In this document: positions 48,118 through 58,856 of the stretch, piece by piece | Position numbering within the stretch: the first letter of the stretch is position 1 | How the letters are laid out: each line of letters starts with the position of its first letter | NCBI GenBank assembly: GCA_015039465.1 | Contig: MU130382.1 | Location: 416,386 to 480,385, forward strand | Origin: Phlegmacium glaucopus | Taxonomy: Eukaryota > Basidiomycota > Agaricomycetes > Agaricales > Cortinariaceae | DNA: 64,000 bases | Direction: 5' to 3' | Notes under the pieces: generated by a model | Seen by the model: only the letters and a program-made list of their open reading frames with translations | Databases searched by the model: none | What the model was told of the DNA's origin: nothing | Position numbers and translations under genes: made by a program

Positions 48118-49235
48118 CAGAATCCATGTTTACCTATAGCGGCATTGGATAGCATTGGATAGAGTATGTGCTCTCTCAAAAGCGCTATGGGAAGAGATTT
48201 TACTGCTCCCTCTATCCTCCATCCCATCCCTTCAAAACTCCTTGACAACATATGAGCCGTACGTGGATATATTCAATTGTTATCTTAGTCGATATCCAAT
48301 GAAAACTGAGCTCAAACGATCCTCGGATGTCAGACGATGTGATTGATTGTCAGCTGCGCAATTTTATGGTTCAATTCCAGGTATGGTTTGACTAGAGATT
48401 TGATCATGCCTGCCGATTTATCCTAATCATAGAAAGCATTGGATCATCTCAAAGGCACCACTGTCAGCCAACGAGTCTTACCGAGTTCAACACGCAAGTT
48501 TACTCGGAACATATATGATACTTTTAGAATGCTCACCGCTTTACAGATTTCTTCCAGAAATTCTCATCTCTGGAGGAAGCTTCAGTACTATCAGTAACAA
48601 TCCGGTAGTCCACGATCCCGTGTTGCGAGAGCAATCTAGGTTCTTTCTCTTTTGCCCCCGGCGGCAGATGTACCTAAACATCTTGCAGCACAACATTCTC
48701 CGAGTACTTTATATGCGTTTTATTTTGCTAAGCGGGTCACAATTGACCTTCCGAAGATTCTAGACAGTGGAGTTGAACTCAATCACGCAAGGGCCTCCAT
48801 GATTGCTTTGGTTTTCTGTCTTCAATTTTCATATAGCAGTTTGGTTGTGTTCCTGTGCGTAGGTGAAAAACGGCTACCTAATGTCTCCATTTCTTTCCCT
48901 TGCTGCCTTATCGGCGACATACAAATCGCTCGGAGGCCAATTTGTTGTCTATTACTAATTGCCATGGGGCTACATCCATTCCGTTTACCCTTTCCGTGAT
49001 TGCGGTGTCTCCGATCTCTGTTACGAACGACTGGCCATTACTTAATCTAATCTCTCTGGTACAATGTTGCGTCCCATCTCCTACCGCCATGCTGTCATCA
49101 ATCTATTCAGTTTCTCTACCCTGTCATCTAAGTATCAGATTTATGTGTGCGACTGCTTGAATAACTTTTTTGGATCAAAGTCTCGGAGAAGTCGTATTGT
49201 CCCACGTCCCGAACTTCGTGATAATGCAATATAGA
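48118..49235 (+). pseudogene. Unnamed family module (exon 2 onward), copy 6
   Basis: Matches copy 1 from exon 2 (about 7,055) to about 8,215, including the downstream region (GTTACGAACGACTGGCC at 49,020). Exon 1 and the promoter are replaced by the coiled-coil gene. The second intron is shortened (CCGTACGTGG..TATCTTAG) and small deletions break the frames. Confidence 0.65.
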
Positions 49236-50174
49236 GGTTAAAGAGATTCGGGATTTCCAAAGAATATCGACCGAGGACATGAGGTAGTGTTTTGCGATAG
49301 TCAGCGAAAGCATAGGCTGCAGTTATTCCGAAGATTCTGCCATGGAATCTTGAACCAATTTATTTCTCGCATGCCAGTGCTATAGCTTGCCCAGAATGAC
49401 TGCTTTGTCTAATCCCTCCAGTCTCGATGCGCGCGTAGGTATGGTGGTAGATATTTCAAGTGGAGACTGGGTTTATCACCGAGTGGCGGCTTGTTGGTGT
49501 AGAACAATACCGACTATTTCTCCCTGTGCGCCATGATGCATGAGGTCTGTTTCGATATTATTGTTTGTCAATAAGAATTTCATGCCTTTAGTTTGAAGAC
49601 AGATCATTTCGTTTTCTTCTCCTTTCGGACCTTTCGTTCTTCCCTCGTCCTGCAACCGCGTACTGCTCTGCCCAACATTGACAACTCTCGACCACCCACG
49701 GTGTCTTCAGTAACTAGTTGTGCAGACACCATCGCCATGCTGCTACGTCACAGCATGGCGGATCCCCTCACAGCCGATATCTCACCTAAAAGAATTGGGG
49801 GTCTTCAACAGCAACTACTTCCTAAATTTATCTTGACCGCGTAGGTGCGAACCAGTCGAGTATGAATTACACCGACAGTATCTAAGCCTTCAGTGGTGCG
49901 TATACTTATTGTGGGCTCAAAAATTTGGCACTTTCTATCTACTCGTGGGAAAACCTTAGAAGATGCATTTTCCCGTATTTGGAAGAAATCTCGCCAATAC
50001 ATTACATAAGTTCCCACCGATTCGTTTGTCCACGACTACGACTGTCACGGTAAAGCGATTGCAAGTCCTGTGCTATTTGGCAGAACTTTAATATTTAATG
50101 ATCATATGACATGACATAGGGCGATGATTATATGAGGACCGAGGTAGATGTATAGGAACCTGTCCACAGAGTAG
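49236..50174. repeat. Upstream repeat of family copy 5
   Basis: 49,575-49,760 resembles 30,040-30,220, and 49,905-50,150 resembles 10,318-10,570 (TTATTGTGGGCTCAAAAA; CATAAGTTCCCACCGATT). No separate gene. Confidence 0.5.
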
Positions 50175-50240
50175 GTATATAACAGTCGCGCCGAAGTCAC
50201 CATCCTCGTCCCACCAATTGGCCCTTGCAAGCCTCCAGCG

Positions 50241-50992
50241 ATGCCATCACAGGCCGCTGAGAGGTCGCGCCATCGTGGACGCCTTAAGGCCCCAAACACA
50301 CGTACATCGCTTGATACCTTTGTCTCCCCCTCACCTCATCCTCCTGAAGTTGTTCCAGTACTCAACACAATGGCTAGAATTTGGGCCGCCAGTGCTGCTA
50401 TCGAGAGAATTCGCAGAGATAACGTATATTCCATTTTCCTAAGGCAAATCCGTCTCGGTTTAATAACCGTCATTCTAACCTTAGGAAGAAAATTCATGTT
50501 TACTTACTGCCACATTGGACAGAGTATCTGCTCTCTCGAAATCGCTATGGGAAGAGATATTGCCGCTCCCTCTATCCACCATCCCATCCCTTCAAAGCTC
50601 CTTGACAATATATGAGCTGTACGTGGATAAATTTTACTGTATATCAATTGTGCTTCATTAAAATTATGTATATAGTATCTTAGTCGGTATTCAACAAATT
50701 CTGAGCTCAAACGATCCTCTGCGGATGTCAGATGACACGATTGATCGTCAGCTGGGCGATTTTATGGTTCAGTTCCAGGTATGGCCTGACCTGCTGTAAC
50801 TTGATTGCTGTTGATCTGTCCGAATCATAGGAAGCATTGAATCCTCTTAAAGGCACCATCAGCCAACGAAACTCACCGAATTCAACACGCAAGTTTACTC
50901 AGAATATATATAATACTTTTGAATGCTCACCGCATTACAGATTTCCTCCAGAATGCCCATCACTTTCTCATCTCTGGGGGAAACTTCAGTAG
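50241..50992 (+). CDS. Unnamed four-exon family, copy 5 (193 aa)
   Basis: Exons 50,241-50,423, 50,485-50,618, 50,676-50,778 and 50,831-50,992. Open joined frame ending TAG. Starts MPSQAAERSRHRGRLKAP and follows copies 1 and 4 (RIWAASAAIERIRRD; LDRVSALSKSLWEEILPLP; IGQ-like helix then DTIDRQLGDFMVQFQ; end LWGKLQ). The first donor is AAC|GTATAT rather than AAG|GT. TATA-like GTATATAAC at 50,175. No function assigned. Confidence 0.65.
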
Positions 50993-51381
50993 CAATCCGG
51001 TGATTCATGATCCGGTGTTGCGAGAGCAATCTGTAGGTTCTTTCTCTTTTCATTTTGGCAGCAGATTTATGTGCTTGACATCTTGCAGCACCAAATTCTT
51101 CGAGTACTTTATATCCAATGTGGCGTTTTATTTGCCTAAGCGGGTCACAATCGATCTTCCGAAGATTCTAGACAGTGGCGATGAAGATAATCACGCAGGG
51201 CCTCCATGATTACTTTTGGTCCCCGTCTTGGTTTTCACTTGGAATTTTGGTTGTGTTCCTGCGTAAGTGAAAAACGACTACTAATATCTTTCTATTTCTT
51301 GGCCTTGGTCGTTCTCAGTTCTATTCCAATCTTTGACAAATCGCTCGGAGGCTAATTTGTCATCCATTATCATCGTCCAAT

Positions 51382-52373
51382 GTGTCTGAAAGGCTCTTCC
51401 CGATTAGGAATGATTAGTAAGCACAGTAGGATAATGAGTAGTAGTGGTACTGTACCGTTTTACTCACTTGTTTGCAAGGCGCTAGACCCGCGCTGGCCAA
51501 ACGTGAATCATATTATCAACTACTTAACTACTGGGTTCGATAAATTTCAACACAAATGAGTCGCGGGTGGCACCCGTCCTAAAAAGCCGGTTCGAAGTCT
51601 CGGAATTGGAACTCAGTACTCGACGTTCGCAATCTCGACGATCGAAGCCCTGTTTGACTTGCAGGCATTTCGAAGTCCTCACCACTCAGAAGCACTCAAG
51701 GGATCACAACAACACTCACCAGCATTTACCTAGGGAGCAGCAGGTTGCTGTTGGGAGATGGATGGGAGGTTTAGGATCAGATTGTGCAGAGGAGGGTTTG
51801 AAGGTTGGATTGGAAGATGGGGAAGGGTTGGAACCGTTAAGTGCAACACCTCTGACCACCCGAGTTGAGGGCAAGTGCAAGATGCACCTCTGACCACTCA
51901 GAATGGGGGCAAGTGCCAACACCGCTGAACGAGTTCATAACGGCACAGTTTTTTTCATTATCAAACAATTCCTTTCACACCTCGAGGCACCACAGACACA
52001 CTACGACACATTTTTCATCCATTTGCTACATTCATTTCATTCAAATCATCGACACTCGTTTTTCACCTCATCACTCAATTTTCACCACAACTAGGCTTAC
52101 TCAGATCTCTCATGGGTTGGGGGATGGTTATTATTGGTTTATGGGGGTGCATAATTTCGAGCTTTGCAATGCTCGAGGGGGTGTGTTGAATATTTTCGAG
52201 CATCTGAAAGGCTCTTCCCGATTAGGAATGATTAGTAAGCACAGTAGGATATGAGTAGTAGTGGTACTGTACCGTTTTACTCACTCGTTTGCAAGGCGCT
52301 AGACCCGCGCTGGCCAAACGTGAATCATATTATCAACTACTTAACTACTGGGTTCGATAAATTTCAACACAAT
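51382..52373 (+). repeat. 992-base segment bounded by 170-base direct repeats (TRIM-like?)
   Basis: TCTGAAAGGCTCTTCCCGAT..TTTCAACACAA is present at 51,382-51,555 and again at 52,204-52,373 with few differences. 650 bases without an ORF of note lie between. Terminal direct repeats around a short non-coding body fit a terminal-repeat retrotransposon in miniature, but the ends are not clean TG..CA. Confidence 0.45.
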
Positions 52374-52389
52374 GTTATCTGGTGTAATA

Positions 52390-52477
52390 GGGACGTTCAA
52401 AGCTGGGCGCAGCTCGCAGACGCAGCTCGCAGCACGCTTAGCCATCAGATTATATAATATAAACTTGAGAGTCCGCT
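52390..52477 (+). repeat. Left TIR of the PIF/Harbinger element
   Basis: About 88 bases, matching the inverse of 55,322-55,402 with a few mismatches (CAGCACGCTTAGCC versus CAGCATGCTGAGCC) and ending in GAGAGTCCGC. It is in normal orientation. Confidence 0.85.
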
Positions 52478-52480
52478 GAG

Positions 52481-52950
52481 AATAAAGGTATAGAAGGGTA
52501 GGCCTTTTCCCATTGTCGATTGACGACGAGTTACCCACAAACAGGTTCTAAACACAGTAAGAATTTCTGAAATACTAGGAGTTATTCTAGTTCCTGACAG
52601 TTCTTTTGTTCTCCACTTTGTGCCTCGTACAACTATTTCGCCACTACTACCCGTCCTAGAACACTCTTAAGGGTTCGGTCCGGATACAATGGTGTAAAAC
52701 CCTGTCCTCCCGCAGGTAATTCTATTGCTCAAAGGAGTTCCTCTCGATACTAGAGTTCCAGGAAAACCTCCAAATCTCTCATAAGAAGTTCCAAAAGCCC
52801 ACCACTTTTTTACAGGGCTCAACGATATCTATCATCCTTCCTCAGATACTCCAGAAAGGAGTCACCAAAGCTCCCGTATCATTTCTATTAACTGCTTCTG
52901 TCTCGGATTGAAATAGTCTCTAATTTCTAAACTTAGTCGACACTGTAAAC
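52481..52950. other. Reversed, non-complemented block 1: PIF transposase N-terminal part
   Basis: Reading the plus strand from 52,950 down to 52,481 gives ATG at 52,878-52,876 (MPSKPLRKDLIDSFLLSI), a one-base frame slip, then LEIIALLEETRYLNGRPPVP, AWEFSQDPAHHHRFINMLRV, SPLVFLTVLDLIEDHKVF and EQQLAVTLFRMGRYGN, ending where the left TIR begins. This is the N-terminal region of PIF/Harbinger transposases. In the six normal frames nothing is found here. Confidence 0.88.
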
Positions 52951-53301
52951 NNNNNNNNNNNNNNNNNNNNNNNNNNNNNNNNNNNNNNNNNNNNNNNNNN
53001 NNNNNNNNNNNNNNNNNNNNNNNNNNNNNNNNNNNNNNNNNNNNNNNNNNNNNNNNNNNNNNNNNNNNNNNNNNNNNNNNNNNNNNNNNNNNNNNNNNNN
53101 NNNNNNNNNNNNNNNNNNNNNNNNNNNNNNNNNNNNNNNNNNNNNNNNNNNNNNNNNNNNNNNNNNNNNNNNNNNNNNNNNNNNNNNNNNNNNNNNNNNN
53201 NNNNNNNNNNNNNNNNNNNNNNNNNNNNNNNNNNNNNNNNNNNNNNNNNNNNNNNNNNNNNNNNNNNNNNNNNNNNNNNNNNNNNNNNNNNNNNNNNNNN
53301 N
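52951..53301. other. Run of 351 N
   Basis: It stands exactly where the transposase middle should be. The 117 codons it could hold fit the distance in PIF transposases between the RMGRYGN block and the SAHDATAF block. Confidence 0.97.
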
Positions 53302-54703
53302 ACTCTGGGGAGGTGTACGACAGTTGTAAACCTCACACACCGATAGAAAACTAAATAGACTGTTAGCTGAATAAATAATTAAAAGGTCTCCTTTAGCTCT
53401 TCCTCAAGGGGAAGAAGGGGTGGGAAGTAGCATAGACCCGGAGAACAGGTTTACAGTGAGGTTAACAGTAGTGATGGCGAGAACCAGGTGTCCCAAGCTT
53501 CTGCCAGACCATGGTCGGTGGACTACTTTTGTCCTTATGGCGACTGTTGTCATTGTAGCTGGGGTCCAATGTCTTACTTGTTCAGGGATGGTAACGTGGA
53601 GGTTGTGGGGTCGCTCTCGCCAGTAAAACATTGTTACGTATACCAAACCACTTGTGGTTAGGTGTTGTAGGTTTGTATCGTCTTTTCTGAGGTCCCGGAG
53701 TCGTACCAGGGTTTGGTAGAAGTCGGAGGGCACTACGGTAGCTTTTACGAGCATTTCGACAGAACTTCGAGGGGGTCTTTGCAAGTGAACGTCTATGAAA
53801 TTACCTTTAAGTTGCCATACAATAAGAATGTAGTTGTGATGGAAGAGAATAGAAAAAGGCGTCGCTCTTAGAACGACGGGTCTTCCGGGTTTTAGTTTCG
53901 GCGTAGTTGGAACTCGACGCATTCGTCTAAGAGCTACTCCATTTCTAACCGAACACCTGGTAGTTTGTTCGAGTCCTCTTCTAGTTTCGAGAGCTTTTGC
54001 TACCAAGGGGAGTGAGGTGTTTTGTAGTCTTTTACCGACAAGCCCTCAAATCGGGACTGACCCTCCTTTAGAGTAGACCGAGACTCCTAAAAATTTAATT
54101 AGTAAAGAAAAAGGACTTGAAGAAGTAGAAAGAAATAACTACCAACTAAGATAAGAGATGTTAACGATATCGATTACTACAACGTTATGGGTATTAAGGA
54201 GTTGATCAACGGATGTAAAACGTAGTAACAACAATTATAGATGAGACGGTAAAAGAACTACTTATGGTCATAGAAGGAGGAGAAGCAGTCCTGGTAAGGG
54301 TTTCATGAGATGTCTGAACGAAGGAAGTTGTAGTTATTATTCCAACACTTTCTATTAACGTTGACTTTAGGTAACTGTTCGAAGTATCACTAGGAACAAC
54401 CTCAACTATACCTGGGCCTCGGGTGTGTTTGTGACTTTTCCCGGGAACTCTCGTGGTTACGTTACGAGTCTCGTTTGTGTTTCCCAACGATGATGGAACA
54501 GTTTATTCCGTAAGTATCCAAGTTCTCTACGACCAAAAAATACCTGTCCCTAACAAGACCTTAACTGGCGTATTCGACTCATACGGGTCCGTTTAAGAAG
54601 AGGTAGTTATTTGTTTAGTCCTACATGACGTCGACAACATACGAGTTTTCGTCAACGTAGTACCCGTCTTGGTCAGTAAGGTACCCATTTTAGTTGTACA
54701 CAA
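53302..54703. other. Reversed, non-complemented block 2: transposase C-terminus and Myb-like C-terminal half
   Basis: Read backwards from 54,703: HVDFTHGMTGSAHDATAFEH (second catalytic D), LFIDGEEFAWAYSAYAVNSR, TIPVHKKPASLEPMNALFDK, CSEHCIGALKGPFQCLCGL (catalytic E) and HYEACQWISVAIIFHNLIID, open for about 175 codons to TAG at 54,174-54,172. The simple complement read left to right from 53,302 gives ETPPHAVNIW, an intron, EIEKEFPFFPTLHRIWASCP, NVTPIVITTALGPQGSKTVW and the end WEEISSGSEDF stop at 54,093-95. The minus-strand ORF 54,006-53,404 seen in normal reading is an artefact. Confidence 0.92.
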
Positions 54704-55205
54704 GGACCATCACCCATGATGTAGAAGGAAAGGGTTTCCTCACTACCTTGCGAGCCATCCTCGTTTTCTTGAACACCTTCACCAGTTTGACGGAGCCGCT
54801 TAGCATGTTTCTTGTATACGGTCTTAAGGCTGAAACCAAAGTCGTAAGAGAATGGTTAACACAGGAAATAAGGTTCTTACCTTTCGAGCTTGCTCTTTAC
54901 ACGGTCACGAACCGTGTTGGGGTTAACAGCGAACAGTTCCGGCAGGATAGCCTCAGCAATCCTAGTATATACGGTAACCTTGGTTTCACCACTGGTGTTC
55001 TGTTGACAAGCCATGTTAGACAGTTTCAAACTGAAGATATAAGCAAACATACCTCAGCCACATTCTTTTTACCATAGAGAACACGATAGTTTTCAGTTTT
55101 TTCAATCTCATCCAGAAGAGCCCAGACAGCCAAGGAGTTGTTTGCCGACCAGTTTATTTCAGGAATTCGGGGTTTCTCAGCCTTGTCAGCCGCAGTATGA
55201 GCCAT
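54704..55205 (-). CDS. Myb/SANT-like protein of the PIF element, N-terminal part (exons 1-3)
   Basis: DNA-binding partner encoded by many PIF/Harbinger elements. Exons on the minus strand: 55,205-55,053 (MAHTAADKAEKPRIPEINWS), 54,999-54,881 (VTVYTRIAEAILPELFAVNP; NTVRDRVKSKLER) and 54,829-54,704 (LKTVYKKHAKRLRQTGEGVQ; ETLSFYIMGDGP). Phases agree. At 54,704 the frame leaves real sequence and enters the reversed block. Joining GDGP to the complement of 53,302 onward (ETPPHAVNIW) restores the frame exactly. The tryptophan-containing start EINWSANNSLAVWALLDEIE is the SANT-like part. Confidence 0.8.
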
Positions 55206-55321
55206 GACAGTTAATAACAAGTAGAAATAGGCAAAGCAGCGTGAGGGAGTGGCTGTTAAATGCAGTTCGTACAAAGCACGATGCGTCGAACGCACCGGTC
55301 ACAAAAGGTCACAGCGCGGAC

Positions 55322-55402
55322 TCTCAAGTTTATATTATATAATCTGATGGCTCAGCATGCTGCGAGCTGCGTCTGCGAGCTGCGCCCAGCTTTGAATGTC
55401 CC
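55322..55402 (-). repeat. Right TIR of the PIF/Harbinger element
   Basis: Inverse of the left TIR; outer end GTCCC at 55,398-55,402, followed by TAATGA. Confidence 0.85.
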
Positions 55403-55404
55403 TA

Positions 55405-55625
55405 ATGACTCGCGACATAGAATGATGAACAAGAATAATTAATAAGCGATTAGTAAAAATAATACGAGAGCAATAAGATTGGGTGTGAAGAGTGGACAGT
55501 ATACGAACCGTCAAAACTCCAGGGTGAAGACCGATGGGGTTGCTGGAGGCTAACCCCCAAGACCGCCCAGACGACGGCAGCGCCATCGGCTAGCCCCCAG
55601 AACGGCGGACTATTGTGTGATGCTT
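55405..55625. other. Between the PIF element and the DIRS-like element
   Basis: About 220 bases; contains the pair TAACCCCCAAGACCG / TAGCCCCCAGAACGG (55,549 and 55,591). Probably the 3-prime end of the DIRS-like element, but I found no matching repeat at its other end. Confidence 0.35.
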
Positions 55626-56801
55626 TCATTTGTAAGCTTTGGTGGGTAAATTTCGTATGTGTTGAGGTGCGATGTCGTCAAGTGACCTCCAGTACCTATG
55701 AAAAGACTCTGAGGACCAACGGCCCATTGCCTTGACAATTTCGGGAGGGGTTCCTGCGACAAGTAGTTCAGTCGTACCACCAATACAAAAGGAGTGGCCG
55801 GTCGTGTGTGGGTATCCGAGTTGTTGCCATATTAGATTACAACGTTGCAAGAAAATCCTTTTCGTGAGGGTGCATTGTCCGTCAGCTGACTGGTGGGTGA
55901 ATAATGGCTGCTTGCTTGACACCCCGTTAACGTGAAGGTGATTTTTAAGCAGAAAAATCAGATTTATTGGTGAACGTTGCTCGACGAGCACGATATCCTG
56001 CCCCTGTCGATTAGTCTTTGTGGATGGTAGACGCAGCAGGAATGAATGATGGTTTCATGAGGACCTTCTAAGCCCGGCGCGAGAGGGGAAAAGGGTGATA
56101 GCAATATTAAGTAGAGACGTCGGAATCAGCTCGCCCAATCTACACTGGCCCCAGAAAGCTGTTGCTGCACAAGCGGCAATCGCTGCATCCATCGGAATTG
56201 TAAGGTCTAGGTTGTTAATAAGTTGAGAAAGCATTCTTGCATTAATTGGAGGTCGTAGAGGCCGTTTGGAATTTATTGGGGCAAGGTTTCGGACTCCATT
56301 TAGAACATATCATAGACGAATACTGCCTCTCCATTTGAGATTGTGTACGACATGCCAGGCCTTGAGGGCTGAGATTCGACTGCGCGACATACTACCAGCA
56401 TATTTTCCAGCGCTTGAAGCTGCGAAGGCACAAAGCACAAACTCGTCTGTTGGAAAACGTAGTGATTCCGGAACATGTTCTGAGTCACAAAAATTAATGA
56501 AATTTTGAATTGATTTGGAATAACAATTAACAGTTGACTTAGCCCATCCATTTTGAAGAGCTGTGCTAAGTTGTATTTCGGTTTGGGCAGAAAAGGTATG
56601 AGTTCTGTTATATGTTTCAAAATAAGGTTGTCTTGAGTGTTGAATAGGGGGGGTATGTTTCGAACCAAGCGCAAACAATGTTGAAGAGCTGGTTGGAAGG
56701 TCGGCGGTACTATGCAATGTGCAACTCGAAAGTGTGTTTGGCTGAGTTCTTGGATGAGCAATGACGACTGTGCCAGCTGAAGAGTGTGTCAAGGAGCGCA
56801 T
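55626..56801 (-). pseudogene. Tyrosine recombinase of the younger DIRS-like element
   Basis: One frame with two TGA codons (56,310-12 and 56,055-57). SAM-like core-binding part: LQNGWAKSTVNCYSKSIQNF, then ISALKAWHVVHN. Catalytic domain: box I FWGQCRLGELIP with its arginine, box II HTTGHSFCIGGTTELLVAG where the H-x-x-R arginine is cysteine (TGT, 55,785-87), then MGRWSSESFHRYWRSLDDIA with the tyrosine. All three lesions fit CGN to TGN. The family cuts and joins DNA through a covalent tyrosine link; this copy should be inactive. Confidence 0.88.
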
Positions 56802-56876
56802 AATAGAAAGAAGCTGAATTAGTGTGACTGTAAGGGTGAGACTCGGTGTTGAAATGTGTTTGGCAAATGAGAATTT

Positions 56877-58856
56877 CTAAAGGATAGGTGAAGATATAAC
56901 GAAAGGTAGTAACACTAAAGGTAAGGTAAATTTCGATGAAGAACGAGGAAGGTTAGGAACAGGAAGGCCACGAGATGGCCTATCAGCCAAATTATTAGAA
57001 GACTGTACATAAAGAGAGGATATCCAAATACTATGGGTACTGAGTAACGTCGTAATTCTTTGTAAAACACTGTTCTGTTCCAGGCTACGTGATTTTCCGC
57101 CCTCGATAGCTTGAATTACTCCTTGATTGTCTGACTTTATAATAAAATGAGTGTTTGAATGACCTTGATGTACAGCGAGGAGCAATCCAATTTCAATGGC
57201 GACAAATTCGGCCCAGCCAATGTTGCGACCGTCTTTATTCCATCCAGTTCGCAGTTTCCAGGAATCCCATTCTTTGTCAAAGATAACTCCAATTCCCCAT
57301 GACAAAGAGGCATCAACCCAAAACTCAATTGCTGAAGGAGCAGGTGGCATAGATAAAATTGACCCACAAAAAGGTAAAGATAGCTTGCTTCGCCACCAAG
57401 AGATATCCACTAAAACACTAGGATTTGGTGTCTTGCAAACGAAGGGTGATGATGCATAGACAAAGGATGAGGTGAATCGTGATAAGGCAGGTAGGCGAGA
57501 GCGTCCGTCAGGAACTGCAAGAGAGCAATGTACAAGAGTTCCGACAACTGATTCAGCCTCTTTTTGGGAGAACTTATTATTTACAGTCCATGGTTCAAGT
57601 TTGGTTAAGTATCAAACCTTCTTATCTTGCGGAATTTCGACAGACTTTTTAGACAGATTCCAGATAAAACCTAAATATTTGAATTCGTTGGCGAATGGCT
57701 TCGTTTTTGAGTCTTTCCAGGGCCAACCAAGTTGTTTGGCGATAGAGTAGACGTCATCTAATGAATAGGAAAATGATAGTGTTTCACTGGTTAAATTGAT
57801 TGGGTATCGAAAAAACACAAAATCATCAACCCAATTTTTGGTTGGTCCTAATTTTTTCGCCTCGAGGACTGCTGATTTAGCATCAGCAACTTTGCCAAAT
57901 ACTCCTCCAGAACTGGCTGCTCCAAAAGGTGCATTGTGGTCAATATAAAATAAATTGTTCCAATGAATAACGAAGTGTGGCTGTTGGTGAGGTGAAATGG
58001 GACAGCAGCGAAAAGCAGCATCTACATCAAGAGTTGCTGCCTCGGTATTATTAGGCACTTCGATGACAATCTTCTTGACCTCGTTAAAGGTGCCCCAGTC
58101 GCATCTGAAATCTTCTATGTTTATTTCGGCATTGACTGATGAACGAGTGGGGTCATTGCATGGAAAGGAAAAATCTTGGACGACTCTGAATTCTTCAACA
58201 CTTCCAGGTTTAGGCACAACTCCTAAAGGTGATGTCCTAAAAGGGCCAATTAATTGTTCTAATTTTGAACGCGAGAAGGGGCCGGTATAACGACCAAGTG
58301 AAAGTTCTTTCTGAATATGTGCTGTAACGTGTGTGTGGTGTAAAAGAGCTGATTTATGATTAGGAGGTGTGTATGTATGTGTTGGGGGGCTATGAACACC
58401 CATGTCGAATCCAAATTGTATGCCATGGGGAATATGATAGAATTTTTTGTATAAACCAGTATTTAACAACATTTTCTTCCATTCGATTGACCAAAAAGGC
58501 ATTACGATTGGGAGAAAATCATGTGGAAAAGTTGCATTGTTGAGCGTTGTGAGATCTGGCTCCACATAGGGAGCACCAGTGTTTGCCTCGATGGCAGTTG
58601 GGCCCTTGGTCGCAACCGGAATACCTGTTCCATGAGAAACAGTAAATCCTGCCATTTTTGTCTTGCCTTGATCCTGAAGGCCCTCGTTTGAGCAGGTGAC
58701 ATGGCGAGCCATTGACGAGCCTGTGTGCATTGCAGTTTCTTGAAGTGTGAGATTTTGAGGTGTCTCCGCAAAAAATGCATTTGCATGCTCTTTGGCCATC
58801 TGAATCATTGAAGTGATGGGAATGGTTTTGAAAAGAAGAACTGCGATTGTTATCAC
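56877..58856 (-). pseudogene. Reverse transcriptase-RNase H of the younger DIRS-like element
   Basis: The frame overlaps the gag end. RT blocks: FRTSPLGVVPKPGSVEEFRV, RVVQDFSFPCNDPTRSSVNA, EAATLDVDAAFRCCPISPHQ and the active-site box NWVDDFVFFR (V-D-D). TGA at 57,612-14 (EIPQDKKV*YLTKLEPW, arginine expected) separates it from RNase H: EFWVDASLSWGIGVIF, GWAEFVAIEIGLLLAV, IIKSDNQGVIQAIEGG and QSS NNLADRPSRG (D, E, D, D). Apart from that stop it is open. Confidence 0.87.

Larger units (their letters stand above)
52388..55404. mobile_element. PIF/Harbinger transposon with two internally reversed blocks
   Basis: TIRs of about 85 bases: GGGACGTTCAAAGCTGGGCG at 52,390 and its inverse CGCCCAGCTTTGAATGTCCC ending 55,402, with TA (perhaps TAA) outside. 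Right half: Myb/SANT-like protein on the minus strand. The remainder becomes a PIF transposase only when 52,481-52,950 and 53,302-54,703 are read backwards. With those blocks turned, the layout is the usual one: transposase (+) and Myb-like gene (-) converging. Confidence 0.85.

Noticed and set aside
53404..54006. 200-codon minus-strand ORF
   Set aside because: It is an accidental frame in the reversed block. The genuine reading of these bases is the complement, left to right, which encodes the Myb-like C-terminus.
54694..55077. 127-codon plus-strand ORF
   Set aside because: It runs antisense to the spliced Myb/SANT-like exons and partly into the reversed block; no protein-like content.
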